From positions 1 to 61,022 of the forward strand of contig WFSG01000033.1 in assembly GCA_015486075.1 (NCBI GenBank): DNA of 61,022 bases, in the 5' to 3' direction. This document shows positions 9,005 to 17,836 of the stretch, one piece after another (positions within the stretch are counted from its first letter, which is position 1; the number at the start of each line of letters is the position of its first letter). Origin of the DNA: Deltaproteobacteria bacterium. Lineage in GTDB: Bacteria; Desulfobacterota; Desulfomonilia; UBA1062. The notes under the pieces are model-generated. The model did no database searches. It worked only from the letters and a program-made list of their open reading frames with translations, and was not told the DNA's origin. The translations under genes were made by a program, and so were the position numbers.

Positions 9005-10315
9005 ATGGCAACAGCCCTTGAAAACATAGGGAAGATACCAGAGTTACAGAGAAGGTTACTGTTCACACTGTTCATGCTTTTTATGTACAGGATAGGTATA
9101 CATATACCAACACCAGGAATCGACTCCACTGTAATGGCAGAATGGTTCGACCAGCAGCGTGGTACCCTGCTCGGCATGTTTGACATGTTCTCTGGTGGAG
9201 GTCTCAGGAGGCTCTCCATATTTGCCCTTGGTATAATGCCGTACATAAGTGCGTCTATTATACTTCAACTCCTTGGTATGGTAATGCCAAGCATAGAGCA
9301 ACTTCAAAAAGAGGGCGAAGCTGGAAGGCACAAGATTTCCCAGTATACAAGGTATGGAACCGTTCTTCTTTGCCTGGTGCAGGGTTATTTCATATCTTAC
9401 GGCGTTGAGCAGATGACTGGCCCTGGTGGAGAGCCAGTTGTGCTCTTTCCAGGCATTGGGTTCAGGTTGATAGCAACGCTTACCATGACAACAGGCACGG
9501 TCTTTCTCATGTGGATAGGTGAGCAAATAACGGAGAGAGGTATAGGCAACGGTATATCCTTGATCATATTTGCAGGAATAGTGGCAAGGATGCCTGTGGC
9601 CATATACAACACTATGAGGTTAACACGCACCGGAGAAATGCCATTATTTGATCTACTTGTACTAGTTGCCCTTATGATTGCCGTGGTAGCTGGTATAGTG
9701 TATGTCGAGACCGCCCAGAGAAGGATACCCATACAATACCCAAAGCAGATCAGGGGACGTAAGGTGTACTCTGGCCAGAGTACGCATCTGCCCTTGAAGA
9801 TAAATACCTCCGGGGTTATCCCACCTATATTTGCATCCTCTATAATCGTGTTTCCAGCTACAATCACCCAGTTTTTTCCACAGGTTGGATGGATGACATC
9901 GGCTGCGAAATACCTTAGGCCAGGCACACTGGTCTACGGTAGCATATACGTGCTTGCAATTATATTTTTTACGTATTTTTACACTGCCGTGGTATTTAAT
10001 CCAGCTGATGTATCGGATAATCTCAAGAAGTATGGTGGCTACATACCGGGGATAAGACCTGGCAAGGCCACCGCGGAATATCTGGACAGGGTACTCTCGA
10101 GACTTACCTTTGTTGGGGCAATCTACCTGTGCGTTGTATGCATATTGCCACAGATACTTATTACAAAGGCCAATGCTCCGTTTTATTTCGGTGGAACATC
10201 CCTTCTGATAGTAGTGGGCGTTGCCCTAGACACCATGAGCCAGATTGAATCTCACTTGATAACAAGACAGTATGAGGGATTCTTGAAGAGTGGCAGGGTA
10301 AGGCCAAGAAGGTAA
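9005..10315 (+). CDS. secY: Preprotein translocase subunit SecY
   Basis: This encodes 436 residues with about ten hydrophobic membrane segments. SecY is the channel of the Sec translocon. The plug and pore region near residues 60-90 ([20 protein letters not shown] followed by M-P-Y-I-S-A-S-I-I), the [18 protein letters not shown] segment and the cytoplasmic loop [20 protein letters not shown] are conserved. Its place between rplO and adk is the standard arrangement. Confidence 0.98.
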   Translation: MATALENIGKIPELQRRLLFTLFMLFMYRIGIHIPTPGIDSTVMAEWFDQQRGTLLGMFDMFSGGGLRRLSIFALGIMPYISASIILQLLGMVMPSIEQLQKEGEAGRHKISQYTRYGTVLLCLVQGYFISYGVEQMTGPGGEPVVLFPGIGFRLIATLTMTTGTVFLMWIGEQITERGIGNGISLIIFAGIVARMPVAIYNTMRLTRTGEMPLFDLLVLVALMIAVVAGIVYVETAQRRIPIQYPKQIRGRKVYSGQSTHLPLKINTSGVIPPIFASSIIVFPATITQFFPQVGWMTSAAKYLRPGTLVYGSIYVLAIIFFTYFYTAVVFNPADVSDNLKKYGGYIPGIRPGKATAEYLDRVLSRLTFVGAIYLCVVCILPQILITKANAPFYFGGTSLLIVVGVALDTMSQIESHLITRQYEGFLKSGRVRPRR

Positions 10316-10344
10316 CAAGCAAGATAATAGGAGGAATTTTCTAG

Positions 10345-10989
<645 letters not shown>

Positions 10990-10995
10990 TAGGTT

Positions 10996-11211
10996 ATGGC
11001 AAAGGATGTGATATTAACCGATGGTGTTGTGTTGGAACCTTTGCCAAATGCCATGTTTAAGGTGAAGTTAAAAAACGGTCAGGAAATACTTGCTCACATA
11101 TCAGGCAAGATGAGGATGCATTACATAAGAATTTTACCGGGGGATAAGGTACAGGTGGAAATCTCCCCGTATGACTTAACCAAAGGCAGGATAGTTTACA
11201 GGACAAAGTAA
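10996..11211 (+). CDS. infA: Translation initiation factor IF-1
   Basis: This encodes 71 residues forming an S1/OB fold. IF-1 binds the A site of the 30S subunit during initiation. The sequence [20 protein letters not shown] and [21 protein letters not shown] is typical. It lies between adk and rpmJ, in the usual order. Confidence 0.98.
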   Translation: MAKDVILTDGVVLEPLPNAMFKVKLKNGQEILAHISGKMRMHYIRILPGDKVQVEISPYDLTKGRIVYRTK

Positions 11212-11222
11212 GGAGCAGGTCA

Positions 11223-11336
11223 ATGAAGGTAAGATCATCGGTGAAGAGGCGTTGCAGACACTGCAAGATAATCAAGCGGAATGGGGTGGTGCGGGTAATA
11301 TGCACCAATCCTCGTCATAACCAGAGACAAGGTTAA
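11223..11336 (+). CDS. rpmJ: 50S ribosomal protein L36, zinc-binding
   Basis: This small gene encodes 37 residues and starts at the ATG at 11223 behind AAGGAGCAGG. The sequence [20 protein letters not shown] is classic L36. Cys 11, Cys 14, Cys 27 and His 32 form the C-x2-C-x12-C-x4-H zinc ribbon. The protein stabilises 23S rRNA near the L6 region. It sits in the standard infA-rpmJ-rpsM order. Confidence 0.97.
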   Translation: MKVRSSVKRRCRHCKIIKRNGVVRVICTNPRHNQRQG

Positions 11337-11352
11337 CCAAGGAGGTATTATC

Positions 11353-11721
11353 TTGGCTAGGATTGCAGGTGTTGACCTACCACGTAACAAGCGCATAGAT
11401 ATCGCCCTGACCCACATATATGGCATAGGGAAAACAAGGGCCCAGAATATACTGGATGAACTCAAGATTGATCCTTCCAAGCGTGGTGATGAGTTAACGG
11501 AAAAGGAGATATCTGGTATCAGGGACTACATAAACAAGCACTATACAGTGGAAGGCGATCTAAGGCGTGAAGTCACTATGAATATAAGAAGGTTGATGGA
11601 TATAGCCTGTTATAGGGGGCTTAGACACAGGAAAGGACTCCCGGTAAGAGGTCAGAACACGCATAACAACTGCAGGACACGTAAAGGCCCACGGCGCATA
11701 GTGGTGAGAAGAAAGAAGTAG
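11353..11721 (+). CDS. rpsM: 30S ribosomal protein S13
   Basis: This encodes 122 residues from a TTG at 11353, preceded by AAGGAGG. S13 forms bridges to the large subunit. The start [14 protein letters not shown], the helix-hairpin-helix region [20 protein letters not shown] and the basic tail [20 protein letters not shown] are typical. It opens the alpha block (S13-S11-S4-alpha-L17). Confidence 0.98.
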   Translation: MARIAGVDLPRNKRIDIALTHIYGIGKTRAQNILDELKIDPSKRGDELTEKEISGIRDYINKHYTVEGDLRREVTMNIRRLMDIACYRGLRHRKGLPVRGQNTHNNCRTRKGPRRIVVRRKK

Positions 11722-11740
11722 TCCAGGAGGATATTAGTTC

Positions 11741-12133
11741 ATGGCAAGGCCCAAGAAGAGATCTGGAAAGAAAAAGGTCAAAAAGGACATACCCGAAGGT
11801 GTTGTACATATCCAAGCCACCTTTAACAATACGATAATCACAATAACCGATCCCAATGGGAATACTATAGCATGGGCAAGTGCTGGTTCTCAGGGATTTA
11901 AGGGATCAAGAAAAGGTACGCCATTTGCCGCCCAGCTCGCGGCGCAGAGCGCATGCAAAAAGGCACAGGAATTCGGTATAAAGAGCGTTGCAGCATATGT
12001 AAAAGGACCAGGTGGAGGTAGGGAGGCTGCGCTGAGGGCTATACACGCAAGCGGTATACAGGTGAATGCCATAAGGGACATAACGCCTATCCCGCACAAT
12101 GGATGCAGGCCACCTAAGAGACGAAGGGTCTGA
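11741..12133 (+). CDS. rpsK: 30S ribosomal protein S11
   Basis: This encodes 130 residues. S11 lies in the platform near the mRNA exit and the Shine-Dalgarno helix. The signature [20 protein letters not shown], the [14 protein letters not shown] stretch and the C-terminal [17 protein letters not shown] are nearly invariant. AGGAGG precedes the ATG. Confidence 0.98.
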   Translation: MARPKKRSGKKKVKKDIPEGVVHIQATFNNTIITITDPNGNTIAWASAGSQGFKGSRKGTPFAAQLAAQSACKKAQEFGIKSVAAYVKGPGGGREAALRAIHASGIQVNAIRDITPIPHNGCRPPKRRRV

Positions 12134-12152
12134 GTAAAGGAGGAAGGGTAAA

Positions 12153-12779
12153 TTGTCTAGATATACTGGACCCAAGTGCAAGATATGCAGAAGAGAAGGT
12201 ACTAAGCTATTTCTCAAGGGTGATAGATGCTTCACCGATAGGTGTGCCCTTGATCGTAGAAACTATGGTCCCGGGGAACATGGTCAGCGTAGGGCACGGA
12301 TCAGTGAATACAGGATACAGCTGAGAGAGAAACAAAAGGTGCGTTTAAGCTATGGTGTCTCTGAGACCCAGTTCAAGCGCTACTATGAGATTGCCAAGAG
12401 AAAGAATGGAATCACAGGAGAAAATCTCCTTCTTCTCCTAGAGAGGAGACTTGATAACATAGTATACAGAATGGGTTTTGCAACTTCCAGGAGCGAGGCA
12501 AGGCAATTGATAGGTCATGGTCACATTGCTCTGAATGGTAGAAAGACCGATATACCTTCCTTTATGGTAAAGGAGGGAGATGAGGTAGAAGTACGCGAAA
12601 GGGGCAAGAAGTTTGACTTTGTCAAGAGTGCTTTGGAGAATGCGGATCAAAGGGGTATTCCTGAATGGCTGGAAGTGGACAAGGAAGGTATGAAGGGCAA
12701 GGTAAAAGCATTGCCCGAGAGGGATGATCTACCCATGGAGGTAGACGAGACACTTATAGTAGAATTTTATTCCAAGTAG
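12153..12779 (+). CDS. rpsD: 30S ribosomal protein S4, Cys-containing form
   Basis: This encodes 208 residues from a TTG at 12153 behind AAGGAGG. S4 starts 16S rRNA assembly and affects fidelity. Four cysteines at 9, 12, 26 and 31 form a likely zinc site, the C+ form of S4. The S4 RNA-binding domain is seen as [20 protein letters not shown] followed by Q-L-I-G-H-G-H-I. The gene follows rpsK directly. Confidence 0.98.
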   Translation: MSRYTGPKCKICRREGTKLFLKGDRCFTDRCALDRRNYGPGEHGQRRARISEYRIQLREKQKVRLSYGVSETQFKRYYEIAKRKNGITGENLLLLLERRLDNIVYRMGFATSRSEARQLIGHGHIALNGRKTDIPSFMVKEGDEVEVRERGKKFDFVKSALENADQRGIPEWLEVDKEGMKGKVKALPERDDLPMEVDETLIVEFYSK

Positions 12780-12791
12780 GGGCCTTGAACA

Positions 12792-13826
12792 ATGATAGAG
12801 AAGAACTGGAAAGATCTTATACGTCCTGACAGGCTGGACATAGTCGAGGATACACACACCGAAAAGTACGCTAGGTTTGATGTTCAGCCCCTGGAGAGGG
12901 GATTTGGTGTAACCATTGGTAATTCACTTCGCAGGGTGTTACTATCGTCAATATATGGTTCGGCAATTATAGGCGTAAAGTTTGATGATAGCCTTGGGGT
13001 TCTTCACGAGTTTTCAAGTATACCTGGAGTACTAGAGGATGTTACTGATATCATACTGAACCTCAAGAAGCTGAATCTCAGGATGCATTCGGGAAGCTCG
13101 CAAGTGGTCAGATTAGAGAAGAAAGGTCCAATAGAAGTAAAAGCCGGCGACATAGATACAGGTGGCAATGTGGATATCATAGACCCTGACATTCATATAG
13201 CAACGATCGAAGGTGATACAACCCTCAAGATGGAAATGCTCGTGGAATGGGGAAGGGGCTATGTCCCTGCCGAGATCAACAAGGAGAAGATCGAGGGAGA
13301 GGCATGGATTCCGATGGATGCTATTTTCTCTCCTGTAAGAAGGGTTTCTTTTCATGTAACACCAACGATAGTTGGAAGAAGGACCGATTACGACAGGCTT
13401 TCTATGGAGATATGGACTAACGGTGTTGTCACACCAGAGGATGCGCTTGCCTTTGCTGCAAAGATAGTGAAGGAATACATGAATATATTTATAAACTTTG
13501 AAGAGGAAAGCGTAGAGGTACAGGAGGAAGAAACAAAAGAACCGGAGCTGAACAAAAACCTGTTCAGGACCGTTGATGAGCTGGAACTCTCAGTTCGGTC
13601 TGCCAATTGTTTGAAGAACGCAAAGATGGTTTACATATATGAACTCGTGCAGAAAAGCGAGGCAGAGCTATTAAAGACAAAGAATTTCGGTCGGAAATCT
13701 CTGGAGGAGATAAAAGAAAAACTTGCAAAGATGGGTCTTCATATCGGAATGAAATTGCCAGAGTTACCTCCAATAGAGGAGATAGAAGCGAGAAGGCGCG
13801 AGTTGGAAGAAGAAGAAAGTAAGTAG
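12792..13826 (+). CDS. rpoA: RNA polymerase alpha subunit
   Basis: This encodes 344 residues. The N-terminal dimerisation domain shows [20 protein letters not shown], and the C-terminal domain (about 265-325) shows [20 protein letters not shown] and [14 protein letters not shown], the helix-hairpin-helix that contacts UP elements and activators. An acidic linker separates the two. A short E/R-rich tail follows the C-terminal domain. It lies between rpsD and rplQ as usual. Confidence 0.98.
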   Translation: MIEKNWKDLIRPDRLDIVEDTHTEKYARFDVQPLERGFGVTIGNSLRRVLLSSIYGSAIIGVKFDDSLGVLHEFSSIPGVLEDVTDIILNLKKLNLRMHSGSSQVVRLEKKGPIEVKAGDIDTGGNVDIIDPDIHIATIEGDTTLKMEMLVEWGRGYVPAEINKEKIEGEAWIPMDAIFSPVRRVSFHVTPTIVGRRTDYDRLSMEIWTNGVVTPEDALAFAAKIVKEYMNIFINFEEESVEVQEEETKEPELNKNLFRTVDELELSVRSANCLKNAKMVYIYELVQKSEAELLKTKNFGRKSLEEIKEKLAKMGLHIGMKLPELPPIEEIEARRRELEEEESK

Positions 13827-13841
13827 GTCTGGGGAGAGACG

Positions 13842-14195
13842 ATGAGACATCAAGTATCTGGAAGAAAGCTAGGAAGACCAAGCGACCACAAGAAGGCAAT
13901 GATGGGTAATCTGGTTACATCGCTTGTCATCAACGGCAGGATAGTTACCACTGTGACAAGGGCCAAGGAACTGAGAAAGGTCGCCGATAGGCTTATAACC
14001 CTGGGAAAGAGGGCTGATCTTACCTCAAGGAGAAGGGCAATGCGTGTTCTTACATCTAGGGATGCCCTTGAAAAGCTCTTTGTAGATCTGGCTCCCAGAT
14101 ATAGTAATAGGAATGGTGGTTATACAAGGTTTGTAAGATATTCAAACCGAAAGGGCGATGGTGCACCAACCGTTATTATGGAGTGGGTAGAATAA
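13842..14195 (+). CDS. rplQ: 50S ribosomal protein L17
   Basis: This encodes 117 residues. L17 lies near the tunnel exit. The N-terminal MRHQVSGRKLGRPSDHKKAM and the motif TTVTRAKELRKVADRLITLG are typical, as is R-N-G-G-Y-T-R near the end. It is the last ribosomal gene of the run; an inverted repeat follows at 14197. Confidence 0.98.
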   Translation: MRHQVSGRKLGRPSDHKKAMMGNLVTSLVINGRIVTTVTRAKELRKVADRLITLGKRADLTSRRRAMRVLTSRDALEKLFVDLAPRYSNRNGGYTRFVRYSNRKGDGAPTVIMEWVE

Positions 14196-14196
14196 G

Positions 14197-14216
14197 AGAG
14201 GCTGGCGCCAGTCTCT
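14197..14216 (+). terminator. Possible stem-loop at the end of the ribosomal operon
   Basis: An inverted repeat directly after the rplQ stop can pair AGAGGCTG with CAGTCTCT (one G-U pair) around a GCGC loop. There is no following T run, and the next gene starts three bases later, so it may weaken or pause transcription rather than end it. Only the pairing is seen; function is inferred. Confidence 0.4.
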
Positions 14217-14218
14217 AG

Positions 14219-15034
14219 TTGAACAAGGTGACAGAAGAGCACCGATCCTTGGCAGTAAGGCTATCCAATGTAAGTTTTTCTTACGTTGGAAGTCCAGCCT
14301 TGCGGCATATAAATCTGGATATCTATACTGGTGCATACCTGGGCGTACTAGGCCCTAACGGTTCGGGCAAGACAACCCTTGCCTATATCATAGCCGGTAT
14401 TTTAACGCCCACTAATGGCACGGTTGATACAGTTGGTAACAAGAAAATAGGTCTGGTCCTTACAAATCCTGAAAATCAAATAGTATCTCTGGTGGTAGAG
14501 GATGATGTTGCTTTTGGGCCAGAAAACCAGGGTCTTGATACTCGCCAGATCTTTACTAGGGTGGTAAACTCTCTCGCAATGGCCAATTGTTCTGAACTGA
14601 GGAAGTCGCTTATTCCAACGCTATCAGGTGGGCAGGTCGCAAGGGTGGCCTTTGCCGGTCAGCTGGCCATGGATGCGGATATTATCATTCTGGATGAAGG
14701 TACTGCTTTAATGGATCCAGAGGCCAAGTCCAATGTCCTTGATCTTGTAACAAATCTTAACTCAAAATATTCGAAGACTATTATACACATATCCCATAGG
14801 CCGGACGACCTTTACGCAGCAGATGAAGTTGTTTTCTTGCTGGATGGGGAGATAAAGGACAGGGCCAAAGGGATTATGGAGCTTTCAAAGCATCTCAAGG
14901 ACACCATCAGTGCATATATTAGACCCGGACCTTTTATCTTGTACAGGTCATTTCTCAAGGAGATGGGCCTGGGAGATATGGATGCAAGGCGTGCAACTTA
15001 TGAGCTTGCCGGGAAAGTATTGTCTAAAGTATAA
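14219..15034 (+). CDS. ABC transporter ATP-binding protein, ECF/CbiO type
   Basis: This encodes 271 residues. It has Walker A GPNGSGKT (45-52), a Q-loop in N-P-E-N-Q (83-87), signature LSGGQ (135-139), Walker B IIILDE (155-160) and H-loop His 193. The NPENQ Q-loop and E-D-D-V-A-F-G-P-E-N run after it are typical of the energy-coupling-factor ATPases (EcfA, CbiO) that power vitamin or metal-ion uptake. The usual partners (second ATPase, EcfT, S component) are not next to it, so the substrate is unknown. The TTG start has no clear ribosome site; a GTG at 14228 is an alternative. In many Firmicutes an EcfA1-EcfA2-EcfT set follows rplQ, so this may be a remnant of that arrangement. Confidence 0.85.
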   Translation: MNKVTEEHRSLAVRLSNVSFSYVGSPALRHINLDIYTGAYLGVLGPNGSGKTTLAYIIAGILTPTNGTVDTVGNKKIGLVLTNPENQIVSLVVEDDVAFGPENQGLDTRQIFTRVVNSLAMANCSELRKSLIPTLSGGQVARVAFAGQLAMDADIIILDEGTALMDPEAKSNVLDLVTNLNSKYSKTIIHISHRPDDLYAADEVVFLLDGEIKDRAKGIMELSKHLKDTISAYIRPGPFILYRSFLKEMGLGDMDARRATYELAGKVLSKV

Positions 15035-15192
15035 GAGCCCGAGTCAAAGGTCCCAAATAGCAACACTGTATGAGGGAAAGAGAGGACTAGAAGCTAGCTA
15101 GTGGCCCTGGTCCGAACTAGTTAGGTAGCCCTTATAGTTCTTTAGATTAAAGGCGGCTATGACGAAAAGAGAATAAAGACAGGTGGCCTGCC

Positions 15193-15948
15193 ATGAGGGT
15201 AGAAATAATTGGATGTAGCGGTTCGGTAATGAAGGGATTTAATACTACGAGTATACTCGTAAACGGCTCCCTTCTCATTGATGCCGGTTCTGCCGCATCT
15301 CTCATAGGAGACAGGAATATCCTTGACATTAAGGACATACTATTAACTCATTCTCACATAGACCATATCAAAGACCTTCCTTTTATACTTGAGAGCATAT
15401 TCTCAACTAATAAAGGGTACATAGACATATGGGCTAGCCAGAGGACGGTAGATACCTTAAAGGACCATGTGTTCAATGGTCTGATATGGCCAGATGCACA
15501 GGAGCTGATGGGTGAGCAGGGGCACAGACTCGGGTTTAAGGTTATGGATGGAGGATCTCGGCATGTAATACAGGATATACATGTCCAGGCGTTGGAAGCT
15601 AATCATATACCCGGTGCAATGAGTTATGTTTTCGAGGAAGAAGGTAAGAGCATATTCTTTAGTGGTGATACCACATACACTGAAGGTATCTTGGAATATC
15701 TCAAGTCCATTGGAGATGGTCTTAAGGCATGTTTTATAGAGACTTCTTTCCCAGATAGAATGGAAGACCTTGCGAAGAAATCACGGCACCTTACCCCAAG
15801 CATGGCCTGGGAATGGATAGGCACAGGCATCCACGGTGACGTACGAGTTATTGCTTATCACATAAAACCCTGGTACTTAGATGAAGTAATTGCTGATCTT
15901 CCTGACGGAATGGAGTATATTATCGGGGGAGAGGTGTTTGAATTTTGA
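15193..15948 (+). CDS. MBL-fold metallohydrolase, class II cyclic-nucleotide phosphodiesterase-like
   Basis: This encodes 251 residues. The metal site THSHIDH is at 52-58 (His 53, His 55, Asp 57, His 58), and further ligands are likely His 157 of 'ANHIPGA' and the Asp of F-F-S-G-D-T. The layout resembles the class II cAMP phosphodiesterase family (PF02112) rather than beta-lactamases or glyoxalase II. It probably cleaves a phosphodiester, possibly a cyclic nucleotide; the substrate cannot be read from sequence. AGGTGG lies before the ATG. Its stop overlaps the accD start by four bases, which ties it to the fatty-acid/folate operon. Confidence 0.75.
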   Translation: MRVEIIGCSGSVMKGFNTTSILVNGSLLIDAGSAASLIGDRNILDIKDILLTHSHIDHIKDLPFILESIFSTNKGYIDIWASQRTVDTLKDHVFNGLIWPDAQELMGEQGHRLGFKVMDGGSRHVIQDIHVQALEANHIPGAMSYVFEEEGKSIFFSGDTTYTEGILEYLKSIGDGLKACFIETSFPDRMEDLAKKSRHLTPSMAWEWIGTGIHGDVRVIAYHIKPWYLDEVIADLPDGMEYIIGGEVFEF

Positions 15949-16697
15949 GCGAGGTTCTGGACATTGCCATGAAGAATGGCAGGTGGACCGAATGTCCTTC
16001 CTGCAAGGAAGTTATCATAACTCAGAAGCTCAAGGAAAATCTCTGGGTTTGCCCTAACTGCGGGTTTCATTTCAGGATATCCAATGATAGGCGCATAGGT
16101 ATAACATGCGATAGCGATAGCTTCAGGCCATTATCCCCATCTTCAGGTAGTCTGGTTCCGGATAAAGAGCAAGGCAAGCTAGACAACGTGTTAAAGGGCG
16201 GGCTTGCTAGTATAGAAGGTCTGCCCTGTATAGTGGGTGTTATGGATTTTTCTTACAAGGGAGGAACCATGGGTGTGAACACTGCGGAGATGATAATCTC
16301 GCTAATGAAAAATGCGCAAGGATTAGAAAAACCCCTTGTCTTGTTTTGCTCCTCGGGTGGTGTAAGGGTGCAGGAAGGAATATGGGGCTTGATGCAGATG
16401 CTGAGGACAGTCCATGCAAGGAGGTTTATAGAAGATATACCAATGATAACTGTCTTTACAGACCCATGCCTTGGCGGTGTTACTGCAAGCTTTGCATCCC
16501 TTGCCGATATAATGATAGCAGAACCAGGCGCTAGGATAGGTTTTGCAGGCTCCAGGGTCATTGAGTCGACCATAAACTACAAGATACCACCTGATTTCCA
16601 GAATGCCGAGAAACTCGTATCTAGAGGTTTTCTCGACATGGTTGTGCATCGCCACAATATGAGGGGTACTCTGGCATACATTTTGAGATGGTTTTAG
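15945..16697 (+). CDS. accD: Acetyl-CoA carboxylase carboxyltransferase subunit beta (compact)
   Basis: This encodes 250 residues, shorter than the usual 280-300. AccD, with AccA, moves the carboxyl group from biotin to acetyl-CoA to make malonyl-CoA for fatty acids. The N-terminal zinc ribbon has Cys 17, 20, 36 and 39. The crotonase-like domain shows VMDFSYKGGTMG, then CSSGGVRVQEGIWGLMQML and T-D-P-C-L-G-G-V-T-A-S-F-A. The segment linking the zinc ribbon to the core, and the C-terminus, are trimmed. The TTG start overlaps the stop of the MBL gene. The accD-folC pairing is widespread. accA is not in the window. Confidence 0.92.
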   Translation: MSEVLDIAMKNGRWTECPSCKEVIITQKLKENLWVCPNCGFHFRISNDRRIGITCDSDSFRPLSPSSGSLVPDKEQGKLDNVLKGGLASIEGLPCIVGVMDFSYKGGTMGVNTAEMIISLMKNAQGLEKPLVLFCSSGGVRVQEGIWGLMQMLRTVHARRFIEDIPMITVFTDPCLGGVTASFASLADIMIAEPGARIGFAGSRVIESTINYKIPPDFQNAEKLVSRGFLDMVVHRHNMRGTLAYILRWF

Positions 16698-17836
16698 ATG
16701 GTATAGACCAGGAAAGGTGGGTGCTGGGACTCGATCGGGTAAGAAAGGCCCTGGACATTCTTTCACACCCAGAGAAATCCTATAAGAGTATTATTGTCGG
16801 AGGTACCAACGGTAAGGGGTCCACGTGTATATACCTAGAGAGGATACTACATGCAAAGGGCCTCTCGGTCGGGACAAACCTTTCCCCCCATGTAACAAGT
16901 TTCAACGAGAGGTTCAGGATAAACAGCAGGCAGGTTACGGACGATGAGATACTTTCCCTGAGTAGGAGGCTTGAGCCTGTACTGGAAGGTGTAGGGCTTA
17001 GCTATTTTGAATGGTGCGTTGTGTTGGCCTCTGTTCTTTTTCATGACTCAAGAGTGGATGTTGCCATATTTGAGGTTGGCCTAGGTGGAAGGCTTGATGC
17101 CTCGAATGCAATGGAGCATGATATGGCCATCATAACGAGTATTTCTATCGACCACAGTAATTACCTCGGCCATACAATAAGGGACATAGCAAGAGAGAAG
17201 GCATTTATATCAAGACCCGGGAGGCCGTTAATTACGAGTAACCGTGGGGACGCCCTTGAGGTGATAAGGAAATTTGCCCTTGATACAGGTGCTGAACTCA
17301 TTGTCGTACGTGAACCCATTGACATGCAACTTGGTATAAAAGGAACGATGCAGGGAATAAATGCCGCCCTAGCCTACGAGGCTGTCAGGATCATGGGTGT
17401 TAAACCGGATGATTTGGAACTCGCATATGCATTTAACACGGCCTTTCTGCCTGGTAGGATAGAATGCATAGGTAATACCGTAATACTCGATGTGGCACAC
17501 AACGTGTCATCTATGATATCACTGGTGAAATACCTTAAGCATAGGGGTTTTAAGGGAACAGGGGTGCTAGGCATACTAAAGGACAAGGATTATATGGACA
17601 TGACCATGCTGTTAAAACAAACGTGCAACAGGATACACGTATCCATGTTGCCCACCGATAGATCATGGGACCAAGATGCCCTAAAAGATGTCGAGGTTCT
17701 AGGTGATGTACATGTATATGACAGTATTAAGCATGCCTTTTACGCGGCGTTAAGTATCGGTAAGCCGGTAGTAGTTACAGGCTCGTTTTACACGGTTGCT
17801 GAGGTCAGGGATATTCTCATATGCCAAGGCCAGTAG
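16688..17836 (+). CDS. folC: Folylpolyglutamate synthase / dihydrofolate synthase
   Basis: This encodes 382 residues, slightly short for FolC (about 420). It joins glutamate to dihydropteroate and to folates, using ATP. The P-loop GGTNGKGST lies at 38-46, followed by the omega-loop region LSPHVTSFNERFRI and the FEVGLGGRLDASNA motif. The C-terminal ligase domain is seen from about 285 (I-L-D-V-A-H-N). The start overlaps accD by 10 nt, and the end overlaps lptD by 16 nt. Whether both activities are kept cannot be read from sequence. Confidence 0.93.
   Translation: MVLDGIDQERWVLGLDRVRKALDILSHPEKSYKSIIVGGTNGKGSTCIYLERILHAKGLSVGTNLSPHVTSFNERFRINSRQVTDDEILSLSRRLEPVLEGVGLSYFEWCVVLASVLFHDSRVDVAIFEVGLGGRLDASNAMEHDMAIITSISIDHSNYLGHTIRDIAREKAFISRPGRPLITSNRGDALEVIRKFALDTGAELIVVREPIDMQLGIKGTMQGINAALAYEAVRIMGVKPDDLELAYAFNTAFLPGRIECIGNTVILDVAHNVSSMISLVKYLKHRGFKGTGVLGILKDKDYMDMTMLLKQTCNRIHVSMLPTDRSWDQDALKDVEVLGDVHVYDSIKHAFYAALSIGKPVVVTGSFYTVAEVRDILICQGQ

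Noticed and set aside
15035-15192. tRNA or small RNA in the gap after the ABC gene
   Set aside because: No cloverleaf or CCA-type end could be built; only a few weak inverted and 7-base repeats are visible.
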